From JBEIFW01 sp044370695 (GTDB lineage Bacteria; Actinomycetota; Acidimicrobiia; Acidimicrobiales; Ilumatobacteraceae): DNA of 40,108 nt. The notes below the pieces were generated by a model that made no database searches, was not told the DNA's origin, and saw only the letters and a list, made by a program, of their open reading frames with translations. Both the position numbers and the translations under genes were made by a program. Below are positions 7,645-15,994 of this stretch, piece by piece. The stretch is from assembly GCA_044370695.1 (NCBI GenBank), contig JBILVB010000016.1, forward strand, positions 1 through 40,108. The letters run 5' to 3'. The stretch's first letter is position 1, and each line of letters starts with the position of its first letter.

Positions 7645-8427
7645 ATGGCCGGTGTCCATGCCCACCACCTCGGCTTCGGCACGGCGGACCTGCCGAGTCC
7701 GGGCCCGACGTTCGCGTTCCTGTCCGGTGATCCCGACCGGGCCGAGGCGATCGCCCTCGCGCACTTCCACGAGCCCTGGCCGTTGTCGCGCAACCGTGGG
7801 CTCGTCAGCTATCTCGGCACGCTCGAAGGGGCGCCGGTGCTGTCGTGCACGTCCGGCATGGGTGGGCCGTCGACCTCGATCGTGGTGAACGAGTTGGCGC
7901 AGTTGGGGATCCGCACGATCGTGCGGGTCGGCACCACCGGCTCGATCCAGGCCCACGTGCCGCCCGGCACGGTCATCGTCAGCCAGGCCGCACTGTGCCG
8001 TCAGGGCGCCGCGCGCGACCTCGCCCCGGCCGAGTTCCCGGCCGCGGCCGACCCGTTCCTCACCGTCACCCTGGCCGAGGCGGCGGCCGCGCTCGGGGTG
8101 CCATACGCCGTCGGGGTGACGGCGTCGGTCGACACCTTCTTCGAGGGTCAGGAGCGCACGGCCACCTCGTTCAACGCGAACCTCCTGCGCCGCAACGTCG
8201 GGATGACCGAGGAGTACCGGAACCTCCGGATCCTGAACTTCGAGATGGAGACCGGACTGCTGTTCACCCAGGGCCTGGTCTACGGCCTGGCCACGGGCGC
8301 CGCACTGGCCGTGATCGCGCAGCGGACCGAGAGCGAACGCATCGTCCCCGCCCACGAGGCCGACGCCGCGGTCGACGCCGCGATCAGCGTTGCGGTGGAG
8401 GGAGCCCGGCGCTGGCTGCGCCGCTGA
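7645..8427 (+). CDS. udp: uridine phosphorylase
   Basis: 260-residue nucleoside phosphorylase of the hexameric PNP/UDP family. It cleaves uridine with phosphate to uracil and ribose 1-phosphate in pyrimidine salvage. Seen: the phosphate-site segment GDPDRAE near the N terminus, GGPSTSIVVNELAQLGIRT, then RVGTTGSIQ, the VDTFFEGQER loop and the substrate-binding NFEMET. All of these parallel E. coli Udp closely, including the conserved GVTAS before the loop. The length is standard. The start chosen is ATG 7645 rather than the longer in-frame GTG, because the family begins near this Met and a TAGCGT box lies 7 bases upstream. Confidence 0.93.
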   Translation: MAGVHAHHLGFGTADLPSPGPTFAFLSGDPDRAEAIALAHFHEPWPLSRNRGLVSYLGTLEGAPVLSCTSGMGGPSTSIVVNELAQLGIRTIVRVGTTGSIQAHVPPGTVIVSQAALCRQGAARDLAPAEFPAAADPFLTVTLAEAAAALGVPYAVGVTASVDTFFEGQERTATSFNANLLRRNVGMTEEYRNLRILNFEMETGLLFTQGLVYGLATGAALAVIAQRTESERIVPAHEADAAVDAAISVAVEGARRWLRR

Positions 8428-8448
8428 GCGGCGCCGCTCAGCAGCGCT

Positions 8449-10158
8449 TCAGCGAGCGAACAGCGCTGCGGGTGCCGACGCGCCGGCGGTGACGGCCACC
8501 TCGAGGCCGACGGCCTCGGGGAGGAACCGGGTGCGCCACACCTCGGCCACGAGCGCCTTGGTCGCAGGCGCGCCGGGGACCGCCGCCATGCGCTGCAGGA
8601 CCCAGTCGCCGAGCACGAGCCCGAACTGGCGCAGGAACGGCGTGGCCCCGGCGAGTGCGTCGGTGACCCGCCCGCCGGCGAGCGCACCGCCGAGCCAGTC
8701 GGCCGAGCGCCGCAGTGCGCCGAGTGCGTCGGTGGCGCCGGCGTCGGCCTCCACCCGTTCGAGCAGCGACCGCACGACGGCGCCGCCGCCGAGGCCGAGC
8801 TTGCGGGTGACGAGATCGATGGCCTGGATGCCGTTGGTGCCCTCGTAGATCGGGGCGATCCGGCTGTCGCGCCAGTGCTGGGCGGCGCCGGTCTCCTCGA
8901 CGTACCCCATGCCGCCGTGGACCTGGATGCCGAGCGAGGTGAGTTCGACACCGAGGTCGGTGGAGAACGCCTTGACGATCGGGGTGAGCAGCGCCAGCAG
9001 GTCGGCCGCGGCGGCCCGCTCGGCCGGATCGGGATGGTGGGCGGCCCGGTCGACGCAGGAGGCGTCCAGGTAGAGCAGGCCGCGCAGCGCCTCGACCCCG
9101 GCCCGCATGCGGGCCAGCAGCAACTGCACGTCGGGGTGGTCGACGATGGGGGACGGCTCGTGCCCGGACGCCCCGGGGGCCTTGCCCTGCCGGCGCTCGT
9201 GGGCGTAGTCGAGCGCCTGCTGGTAGGCCCGCTCGGTGATGGCGAGCCCTTCGAGGCCGACGGAGAGCCGGGCGTTGTTCATCATCGTGAACATCGACCG
9301 CATGCCGGTGTTCTCCTCGCCGATCAGGTAGCCGACGGCGTCGTCGAACTCCATCACGCAGGTGGGCGAGGCGTGGATGCCGAGCTTGTGCTCGACCTTC
9401 AGGCACTGCAGACGGTTGCGCTCGCCGAGCGAGCCGTCCGGGTGCACGAGGAACTTGGGGACGATGAACACCGAGATGCCCTTGGTGCCCGCCGGTGCGC
9501 CCGGGGTGCGGGCGAGCACGAGGTGCACGATGTTCTCGGTGAGGTCATGCTCGCCGTAGGTGATGTAGATCTTCGTGCCCGAGATCCGGTAGGTGCCGTC
9601 GCCGGCGGGCACGGCCTTGGTGCGCAGGGCGCCCACGTCGCTGCCCGCATCGGGCTCGGTCAGGTTCATCGTGCCGGACCACTCGCCGGTGACGAGCTTG
9701 GGCAGGTACGTCTCGCGCTGGACCTCGTCGGCATGGTGCAGCAGGAGGTCGATGGCGCCTTGCGTGAGCAGCGGGCACAGCGAGAACCCCATGTTGGCGG
9801 CGGAGATCAACTCCTGGACGGCGATCGTGAGGACCCACGGGAAGCCGCCGCCGCCGATGGCGGTGGGGAAGCTGACCCCGCCCCAGCCGGCCTTCACGTA
9901 CTGGTCGTAGGCGTGGCGGAACCCGTCGGGCGTGGTGACCGTGCCGTCGGGATGGCGCCGGCTGCCCTGCACGTCGCCCACGACGTTGAGCGGGGCGATC
10001 ACCTCGGCCACGAACCGGCCGGCCTCTTCCAGCAGGCCGATCGCAGTGGCCAGGTCGGCCTGCTCGAGCCCGGGGAAGGTCGCGATCTCCGGCAGGCCGG
10101 CGATGTGCTCGAGCACGAAGGCGATGTCGTCGGTCGGCGGTCGGAACCCGGATGGCAT
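8449..10158 (-). CDS. acyl-CoA dehydrogenase, large DmdC/FadE5-like type
   Basis: 569-residue FAD-dependent acyl-CoA dehydrogenase that introduces a 2,3 double bond into an acyl-CoA. Domain order: an N-terminal extra helix (PPTDDIAFVLEHIAGL), the usual N-terminal helical domain, the FAD/substrate beta domain with NLTEPDAGSD and GTKIYITYGEHD, then the C-terminal helical domain with QVHGGMGYVEETG and a roughly 120-residue C-terminal extension. The length and extra domains match the 3-methylmercaptopropionyl-CoA dehydrogenase (DmdC)-like subgroup rather than the 380-residue short forms. The exact acyl chain is not deducible. The ATG start follows TACGCT by 8 bases with no ribosome site. It stands alone between convergent udp and the MFS gene. 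Confidence 0.93.
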   Translation of the reverse strand: MPSGFRPPTDDIAFVLEHIAGLPEIATFPGLEQADLATAIGLLEEAGRFVAEVIAPLNVVGDVQGSRRHPDGTVTTPDGFRHAYDQYVKAGWGGVSFPTAIGGGGFPWVLTIAVQELISAANMGFSLCPLLTQGAIDLLLHHADEVQRETYLPKLVTGEWSGTMNLTEPDAGSDVGALRTKAVPAGDGTYRISGTKIYITYGEHDLTENIVHLVLARTPGAPAGTKGISVFIVPKFLVHPDGSLGERNRLQCLKVEHKLGIHASPTCVMEFDDAVGYLIGEENTGMRSMFTMMNNARLSVGLEGLAITERAYQQALDYAHERRQGKAPGASGHEPSPIVDHPDVQLLLARMRAGVEALRGLLYLDASCVDRAAHHPDPAERAAAADLLALLTPIVKAFSTDLGVELTSLGIQVHGGMGYVEETGAAQHWRDSRIAPIYEGTNGIQAIDLVTRKLGLGGGAVVRSLLERVEADAGATDALGALRRSADWLGGALAGGRVTDALAGATPFLRQFGLVLGDWVLQRMAAVPGAPATKALVAEVWRTRFLPEAVGLEVAVTAGASAPAALFAR

Positions 10159-10166
10159 GGCCCCCC

Positions 10167-10172
10167 AGCGTA
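10167..10172 (-). promoter_or_regulatory. leaderless -10 box of acyl-CoA dehydrogenase gene
   Basis: The minus strand reads TACGCT, 8 bases before the ATG at 10158; no Shine-Dalgarno sequence is present. Confidence 0.55.
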
Positions 10173-10225
10173 CCGACGCCCCGTGATCGCCCGGTCACGG
10201 GGCTTGCGCCACATCGGCCGCCGGA

Positions 10226-11788
10226 TCACCCGGCAGCGGCGACTGCTGCTGCCGAGGTGCCCGCTGGTTGGTGCGCGGCGCGGCTGGGCAGGAACGCGAG
10301 TGCTGCGACGGCACCGCCGGCGGCCGCGATGGCCGCCACCCGAGAGCCGGCGGCCATCCCGTCGAGGAATGCCGATCGAGCGGCATCGACGAGCACGGGT
10401 CGAGCCGCCTCGGGAGCCTGGGCGGCGACGGCCATGGCCGCAGCCATCGAGTCCTGCGCAGCAGCCACCGCCGGCTCCGGGACCGGGGCGCCGGCGAGGC
10501 GGTCGACGAGCTTGGGTCCGAACACCGAACTGAACACCGAGCCGACGACGGCCACGCCGAGTGTGCCGCCGAGTTCCCGGGTGGTGTCGTTGACGGCGGA
10601 CCCCACGCCGGCCTTCTCCCTGGGCAGGCTGCCCATGATCGCCTCGGTCGACGGTGCCGTCGTGAGCGTCAGCCCGGCGGCGATGAGCACCATCGACACG
10701 ACGACGGTCCCCCAGTAGGCGCTGGTGGCGTCGATCGTCGAAGCGACCAGGAATCCGGTCGCCATCGAGGTGAGCCCGGCCGTGACGACTGCCTTCGTGC
10801 CGATGCGCAGGGCGAGACGGGCGGCCAGCGGCGCCGTGATCCCGGCGGCGAATGCGAAGGGAAGGGTGTGCACTCCGGCCGACAGCGTCGAGTAGCCCCG
10901 GACGAACTGGAAGTACTGCGTGATCAGGAAGATGAAGCCGAACAGCGCGAAGAACGCGATCGCGACGGCGACGGCCGCGGCCGAGAACCGAGGGTTGGCG
11001 AAGACCCGCACGTCGAGCATCGGGTCGGGTCGGCGTCGCTCCCACCATACGAAGGCAGCCAGCAACGCCGCCGACAGGACGAAGCCGCCGATCGTCGTGG
11101 GCGAACCCCACCCCCAGTTGGGGGCTTCGATCACCGTGGTCACCAACAACACGACCGCAGCGACGGAGACGACGAGCCCCGCCGGGTCGAGGCGGCCGGC
11201 ATGCGGGTCGCGCGACGTCGGCAGCAGGCGTTGGCCGAGGACGAGGGCGACGGCCACGATGGGCAGGTTGACCAGGAAGACCGAGCCCCACCAGAAGTGC
11301 TCGAGCAGCCAGCCGCCGCTCACCGGCCCGAGCGCGACCGCGAGGCCGGACACGGCCGACCAGACCCCGATCGCCTTGGCTCGTTCGACCGGATCGGTGA
11401 AGACGTTGGTGAGAATGGCGAGCGTGGCCGGGAACACCAGCGCAGCGCCGACGCCCATGGCGGCTCGCGCGGCGATCAGCTGCCCGGCGGTGCCGGCGAC
11501 GGCCGCGATGGCCGAGGTGCCGGCGAACAGCACGAGGCCGATCTGCAAGGTGCCCTTGCGACCGAGTCGATCGCCGAGATTGCCGGCGGCCAACAGCAGC
11601 CCGGCGAACACGAGGCTGTACGCGTCGACGATCCATTGCAGTTCGCTGGTGGACGCACCGAGCTCGCGCGACAGCGTGGGGAGCGCGACGTTGACGATCG
11701 TGTTGTCGATCACGACGAGGAAGAGGCTGAGGCACAGCACGGGCAGGATCAGCCAGCGCTTCGGATGGGAACCGACAGCAGACGGCAC
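10226..11788 (-). CDS. MFS efflux transporter, DHA2 (EmrB/QacA) family
   Basis: 520-residue polytopic membrane protein with about 14 hydrophobic segments. Seen: the DHA2 helix-1 motif VVIDNTIVNVALPTL, LQWIVDAYSL in helix 2, and MFS motif A as GDRLGRKG between helices 2 and 3. A large Ala-rich C-terminal tail holds the last helices. This family exports hydrophobic or cationic drugs by proton antiport. I start it at the GTG preceded by AAGGAG (4 bases away, somewhat close); an in-frame TTG 33 bases upstream is possible but overlaps the operator region. A TetR gene is divergently transcribed 63 bases away, the standard arrangement for a locally repressed pump whose inducer is a substrate of the pump. 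Confidence 0.92.
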   Translation of the reverse strand: MPSAVGSHPKRWLILPVLCLSLFLVVIDNTIVNVALPTLSRELGASTSELQWIVDAYSLVFAGLLLAAGNLGDRLGRKGTLQIGLVLFAGTSAIAAVAGTAGQLIAARAAMGVGAALVFPATLAILTNVFTDPVERAKAIGVWSAVSGLAVALGPVSGGWLLEHFWWGSVFLVNLPIVAVALVLGQRLLPTSRDPHAGRLDPAGLVVSVAAVVLLVTTVIEAPNWGWGSPTTIGGFVLSAALLAAFVWWERRRPDPMLDVRVFANPRFSAAAVAVAIAFFALFGFIFLITQYFQFVRGYSTLSAGVHTLPFAFAAGITAPLAARLALRIGTKAVVTAGLTSMATGFLVASTIDATSAYWGTVVVSMVLIAAGLTLTTAPSTEAIMGSLPREKAGVGSAVNDTTRELGGTLGVAVVGSVFSSVFGPKLVDRLAGAPVPEPAVAAAQDSMAAAMAVAAQAPEAARPVLVDAARSAFLDGMAAGSRVAAIAAAGGAVAALAFLPSRAAHQPAGTSAAAVAAAG

Positions 11789-11802
11789 GACACTCCTTCG
11801 GT

Positions 11803-11840
11803 GTAGATCAATGTTCTCCAACTATGGAACGATGTTCTAC
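11803..11840. promoter_or_regulatory. TetR-type operator between efflux pump and regulator
   Basis: An interrupted inverted repeat is made of GTAGATCAATGTTC (11803-11816) and GAACGATGTTCTAC (11827-11840), matching at 11 of 14 paired positions. The right half contains its own palindrome GAAC-GAT-GTTC (11827-11837), and ATGTTCT occurs twice as a direct repeat. It lies between the two divergent starts, so one repressor could control both promoters. Confidence 0.6.
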
Positions 11841-11851
11841 GGGATGTCGAC

Positions 11852-12541
11852 GTGACAGAGGTCAATGCGCGGCACCGAACGCCGAGCCTCGCGGTGGAGG
11901 CGGCACTCGTCGACGCGGCCGAGCGCCTGTTGCTCGCCGACGGGCCCACCGCGCTGTCGGTGCGGCGGATCGCTCAGGAGGCGGGAGTGGCGCCCATGGG
12001 CGTGTACAACCGCTTCGGGGGCAAACACGGCGTGATCGACGAGCTGTTCTCCCGCGGGTTCGTCGAGCTCCGGACGTTGTTCGAGGCGGTCGACGGTGCT
12101 GACGCGCACACAGCGCTGGTGGAGTCGACCCGCCGGTACCGGCAGTTCGCGCTCGACTACCCGGCCCGCTTCGCCGTGATGTTCGACCGGGTCGTTCCCG
12201 AGTACGTCCCGTCGGCCCCCGCCCTGCTCGAGGCGCGCGCCGCGTTCGACAGCCTCGTCGCCCTGGTCCGGCGCGGTATCGACACCGGCGTGCTGGCACC
12301 CGGAGAGCCGGTCGAGTTCGCCCAACAGATCTGGAGCGCCTGCCACGGCGCCGTGTCGCTCGAGCTGCGCGGCATCGGGTTCTGGGCCGACTCGGAAGCC
12401 GGCCACCGAGCCCTCACCGAAACGGTGCTGCGCGGCCTGTCGCCCCGAGCCGTCGCCGGGCGCGCTACCGGGCGGGCCCCGACGCCGGCTGCGGACGCGA
12501 CGCGGCCGCCCGCCAGAAGGCGCGGTAACTCGGGTAGGTGA
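11852..12541 (+). CDS. TetR/AcrR family transcriptional regulator
   Basis: 229 residues. The N-terminal helix-turn-helix is clear: LSVRRIAQEAGVAPMGVYNRF followed by GGKHGVIDEL, which are helices 2 to 4 of the TetR fold. The C-terminal ligand domain contains a region like the WHG-type TetR C-terminal domain (WSACHGAVSLEL). It is the probable repressor of the divergent efflux gene through the inverted repeat at 11803-11840. The start is GTG at 11852; no strong ribosome site is seen. The last 30 or so residues are Arg/Ala/Pro-rich low-complexity sequence and overlap the end of the convergent desaturase gene by 77 bases. That tail may reflect loss of an earlier stop codon. Confidence 0.9.
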   Translation: MTEVNARHRTPSLAVEAALVDAAERLLLADGPTALSVRRIAQEAGVAPMGVYNRFGGKHGVIDELFSRGFVELRTLFEAVDGADAHTALVESTRRYRQFALDYPARFAVMFDRVVPEYVPSAPALLEARAAFDSLVALVRRGIDTGVLAPGEPVEFAQQIWSACHGAVSLELRGIGFWADSEAGHRALTETVLRGLSPRAVAGRATGRAPTPAADATRPPARRRGNSGR

Positions 12542-13427
12542 GGGCCTCGGTGACCCAACCGGAGGCCACCAGCTCGTCGTGGAGGCGGGGCAGGTTGCGC
12601 CACGGCACGCCCATGTCGGCGTGGTGGGCCAGGTGCCAACCGGTGTGGTACGGGACCATCAGGAACCGGGCGACGAGCGACTGGCGTACGACGTGCGTGG
12701 TGCGCCGGCGGTCCTCGGACCGCTCCATGCCGGCGTGTTCGGCCAGTGAACGCAGCCGGTTCGACACCTTCCACAACGACCCCCACGCCGCCACCCACAC
12801 GACGTAGGCGAGCGGCCGCAGCGTGATCAGCGAGGCGCCGAGCAAGACGACGTGAACCGCCAGGATCTGCCAGGCCTCGCGGGAGCGCCGGCGAGCGGCG
12901 GCGAGCAGACCCTTCCAGTTCTTCCACGCCGACACGAACAGCAGGTCGCGGGTGAGCTTGCGGCGCAACGAGGCGCTGGTGATCGGATAGCCGCGGTAGA
13001 GGGCGAGATCGGGTTCGTCGGGCCCGAGCTCGTCGCGGTGGTGGGCGAAGTGTGCCCGCCGGTAGGCCGTGAACGCCTGGAACGTGGGGTAGGCGAGGAC
13101 GAACCGGCCGACGAAATCGTTGGCCCGCTGGTTCGCGAACAGCAACCGGTGCGCGGCCTCGTGGCCGAGGATGTTGAGCTGGCAGTGGCCACGGCCCATC
13201 TGGACGAACGCCAGCAGGTAGGCCCACCACGTGTGCAGCCAGGCCGCAGCCGCCACGGCGCCGAAGGTCTGCGCGATAGCCGAAACGACCACGACCACGT
13301 TGCGGGCGTTGGGGATCCGGCGCAGCTCGTCGCGCAGCGGCCGCGTCGGCATACCGCGCGCCGTGAGCCGTTCGGTCGGCAGCACCTCGGGGAGGGCGTC
13401 GAGCGGCGGCACCAGCGTGGCGGCCAT
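12465..13427 (-). CDS. membrane fatty acid desaturase
   Basis: 320-residue di-iron membrane desaturase/hydroxylase. The three histidine clusters are present: HEAAH, HFAHH and HLAHH (HxxHH-type), separated by hydrophobic segments in the usual order. The enzyme class uses O2 and an electron carrier to insert double bonds into acyl chains or to hydroxylate lipids such as carotenoids; which one cannot be decided here. I choose the ATG at 13427, which sits 7 bases after TAGCAT. An in-frame ATG 9 bases further upstream overlaps that box. The neighbours are a convergent TetR gene and a divergent YHYH lipoprotein gene. Confidence 0.9.
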   Translation of the reverse strand: MAATLVPPLDALPEVLPTERLTARGMPTRPLRDELRRIPNARNVVVVVSAIAQTFGAVAAAAWLHTWWAYLLAFVQMGRGHCQLNILGHEAAHRLLFANQRANDFVGRFVLAYPTFQAFTAYRRAHFAHHRDELGPDEPDLALYRGYPITSASLRRKLTRDLLFVSAWKNWKGLLAAARRRSREAWQILAVHVVLLGASLITLRPLAYVVWVAAWGSLWKVSNRLRSLAEHAGMERSEDRRRTTHVVRQSLVARFLMVPYHTGWHLAHHADMGVPWRNLPRLHDELVASGWVTEALTYPSYRAFWRAAASRPQPASGPAR

Positions 13428-13434
13428 GGTCTGC

Positions 13435-13440
13435 ATGCTA
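13435..13440 (-). promoter_or_regulatory. leaderless -10 box of desaturase gene
   Basis: The minus strand reads TAGCAT, 7 bases before the ATG at 13427. Confidence 0.5.
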
Positions 13441-13485
13441 CGGCCGTCCGTCCGCGGGGCCCAGGGAATGCCCAGGTGGCGTTCG

Positions 13486-13491
13486 TACCCT
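13486..13491 (+). promoter_or_regulatory. leaderless -10 box of YHYH protein gene
   Basis: TACCCT, 7 bases before the ATG at 13499; there is no ribosome site between them. Confidence 0.55.
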
Positions 13492-13498
13492 GCCGGAC

Positions 13499-14557
13499 AT
13501 GACCCACGGACATGCGCATCCGCACCCCGGCGGAGACGATCACGTCCATCCGCACGTGCCGGTCGATCGACGGACGGTGCTGCGCTCCGGGGCGGCCGCC
13601 CTCGGCGCTCTGCTGCTGTGGGGTTGCGACTCGGGCTCGGGACCGGCGGTGTCGCCGTCGACCGGCGGGTCGTCGACCTCGGCCGGTGGGTCGTCGACGT
13701 CGACGGCGAGCAGCACGGCTGCCGCGCCGGCGGGCACGCTGGCTGGATTCGAGGCGTTCGCCGCCACGGTGAAGGCGTTCCGGCAGGGCGACACCTGGCT
13801 GGTCGAGAGCACGGGCATGCCGGCACATGCGCTCATGATCGGGATCCGCAGCTGGCAGCAGCAGGTTCCGGTGCCCCAGCCCTACACCGGGGCGAACGCC
13901 TGGCGGATCCCTGCCGTGCCCCGCCTGGCGGACAAACCGGTCTCGGCCCGGACCGGCCTCTACCGGGGTGCCATTGCGTTGGCAGTCAACGGGGTGCCGA
14001 TCTTCAACGCGCTCAACAACCGGGGCGACGACGCCTTCCTCGCCGGGGAACTCGACGATTTCGGGGGCCATGCGGGCCGGGCCGACGACTACCACTACCA
14101 CCTGGCTCCGTTGCATCTGCAGGCCCTCGTCGGAGCCGGGCGCCCGATCGCCTACGCCCTCGACGGGTTCCCGATCTACGGCACGGCCGAGCCCGACGGC
14201 AGCGCCGTCGGACCCCTCGACGAACTCAACGGGCACGTCGGAGCCGACGGCGGTTACCACTACCACGGCACCACGACCTACCCGTACCTCAACGGCGGGC
14301 TGCGCGGCGTGGTGACCGTGGCCGGCGACCAGGTGGAGCCGCAGCCGACGACCACGCCGTTCCGTCCTGCCGGCGAACCGTTGCGGGGGGCCACGATCAC
14401 CGGGTTCGACTCGGCCGGCTCGGGCCGGTACCGCCTCGACTACACGGTCGGGGGGGCCACCCTGCGGGTCGACTACGTGGTCGCCGCTACCGAGGCGCGG
14501 TTCACCTTCACCGACGCCAGCGGTGCGACCCGGACCGAGACGTACCAGCGACGTTGA
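13499..14557 (+). CDS. YHYH-domain lipoprotein with His-rich N terminus
   Basis: 352-residue exported protein. The first 19 residues hold seven histidines, then RRTVLRSGAAALG and the lipobox LLWGC form a Tat-like lipoprotein signal. A Ser/Thr/Gly-rich linker follows. The body contains DDYHYHLAP and GGYHYHGTTTYPY, the paired motifs that name the YHYH domain, plus GFPIYG between them. The domain has no established biochemical role; its His/Tyr pairs suggest metal binding (inference). The gene ends ten bases from a convergent operon of two secreted metallophosphoesterases, which hints at a joint extracellular role. The C-terminal 70 residues look like a small beta domain. Confidence 0.87.
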   Translation: MTHGHAHPHPGGDDHVHPHVPVDRRTVLRSGAAALGALLLWGCDSGSGPAVSPSTGGSSTSAGGSSTSTASSTAAAPAGTLAGFEAFAATVKAFRQGDTWLVESTGMPAHALMIGIRSWQQQVPVPQPYTGANAWRIPAVPRLADKPVSARTGLYRGAIALAVNGVPIFNALNNRGDDAFLAGELDDFGGHAGRADDYHYHLAPLHLQALVGAGRPIAYALDGFPIYGTAEPDGSAVGPLDELNGHVGADGGYHYHGTTTYPYLNGGLRGVVTVAGDQVEPQPTTTPFRPAGEPLRGATITGFDSAGSGRYRLDYTVGGATLRVDYVVAATEARFTFTDASGATRTETYQRR

Positions 14558-14567
14558 ACCGGCGAGG

Positions 14568-15994
14568 TCAGCGGGGCTCCATGACGTAACGGTCGGCCAC
14601 CTCACCGTTGCGGCGGTTGGCGTTCTCCTCGGCCGGTCGCCAGGCCCGGACGTACTCCGCCACGGCCTGGTTCGGACCGATGGTCAACCGGAGGTGACCG
14701 GAGCTACCCAGCACCGTGCCCGAGCGGTAGCCGTACTCCTCGGCGAGTCGGGTGTTGTCCGGACGAGAGGCGCTCGGTTGCGGCAGTTCGTGGTACACGA
14801 TGCCGTCGAGCAATTGGCGGACGTAGACGTGGTCGTGCCCGTGGTAGACGCCGGTGACCCCGGCCCGTACCAGGAGTTGGTGGATCGGCGCTTCCCAGCC
14901 GGGCCGGTTGGCTGCGAAACCGTCGGTGCCGTCGGCGTTCCGCCCGCCCCATTCGAACCCGGCGGCGACCTCCACTCCACCGCGGGCCTCGGCAGCCCCG
15001 CCGACGAGGTGGTGCACGAAGACGAACCGGTAGCGGGGGCCCGGCCCAGCGAGCGTGGCCCGGAGCCACTCGTATTGCTCGCGTCCCAGCGTCCAGTTCC
15101 AGTTGTCGACGGTGGACCCGTTGCGAGGCTTGCGCGTCGTGTACCAGAACGGGTCGAGGACGATGAACTGCGCGTCGCCCCAGGTCCAGGCGTACCAGGC
15201 GTCGCGTGCGGTACCCATCGTCGGGTCGATGGCGGTGGCCCCCGGTAGAAGGCGCCCGGAACCGGGACCGCGTACGACGCCTGCCGGGCCAGCGTCGACC
15301 ACCGGGGCAGTTGCGGGGTCCTGCCCGTGCCGTTCAGCCAGCCGAGCTCGCCCTCGTGGTTGCCGTTGACGAGCAGCACCGGTGCGTCGGCGCCGACCGT
15401 CGACAGTGGGCCGCGGACCCCGGCGATCGAGTCGGTGACCGCGGCGACGTCGGCGGCTCCGAGCTTCTCGGTCATGAACAGGTCGCCGAGATCGATCACG
15501 AAGTCCGGCCGGTCAGCGCGGAGGTTGCGCAGGGTGATGTCCCAGACCGCAGGCGAGGTGTTGGGGTCGCCGTGGTGGGCGTCGGCCTCGATGCCGACGA
15601 CGAACGTCGACCCGGCGCGGCGCTGCGTGTGGAACCGGTGCTCGGCCCCTGCCGCCCCGTCGACGAGCAGCTGGTAGGTGTACGCCGTGTCGGGTGCCAG
15701 GCCGGTCACCTCGACGGTGCGGGGCGGTCCGGGCGTCACGGCCACCGGCGAGGAGTTGGACCAGGCGCCGGTCGATCGCCACCGCACGGCGATCCGGGCC
15801 GGATCGGTCACCGACACGCTGACGGCGATCGTGGTGTCGGTCGGACGCCCGAGCACGACGGCGACTCCGTCCGGATCGGCTCCCGCCGTTGCCGCCGACC
15901 CGGTCGTGCTCGACGCGGCCGGTGATCCCGGGGTGCAGGCGGCGCCCGCACCGCTGGCGAGGAGCGCGGCGAGGACCAGCGTCCACCCGTTCAC
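14568..15994 (-). pseudogene. secreted calcineurin-like phosphoesterase, broken by one G-run frameshift
   Basis: Two overlapping frames join into one metallophosphoesterase of about 475 residues if one G is added to the 5-G run (plus-strand C run 15239-15243). The N-terminal part has a lipoprotein signal with the lipobox GAAC, a fibronectin/purple-acid-phosphatase-like beta domain (GLAPDTAYTYQL), then the metal motifs EADAHHGD, DLGDLF and NGNHEGE. The C-terminal part supplies FVHHLVGG and YHGHDHVY, completing the di-metal site. Because both halves are well conserved, a base-calling error is at least as likely as a real pseudogene. The start GTG overlaps the stop of the upstream paralogue as GTGA, so translation is coupled. 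Confidence 0.8.

Noticed and set aside
11789..11821. Upstream TTG start for the efflux pump
   Set aside because: The AAGGAG ribosome site lies inside this extension just before GTG 11788, and the extension would overlap the operator.
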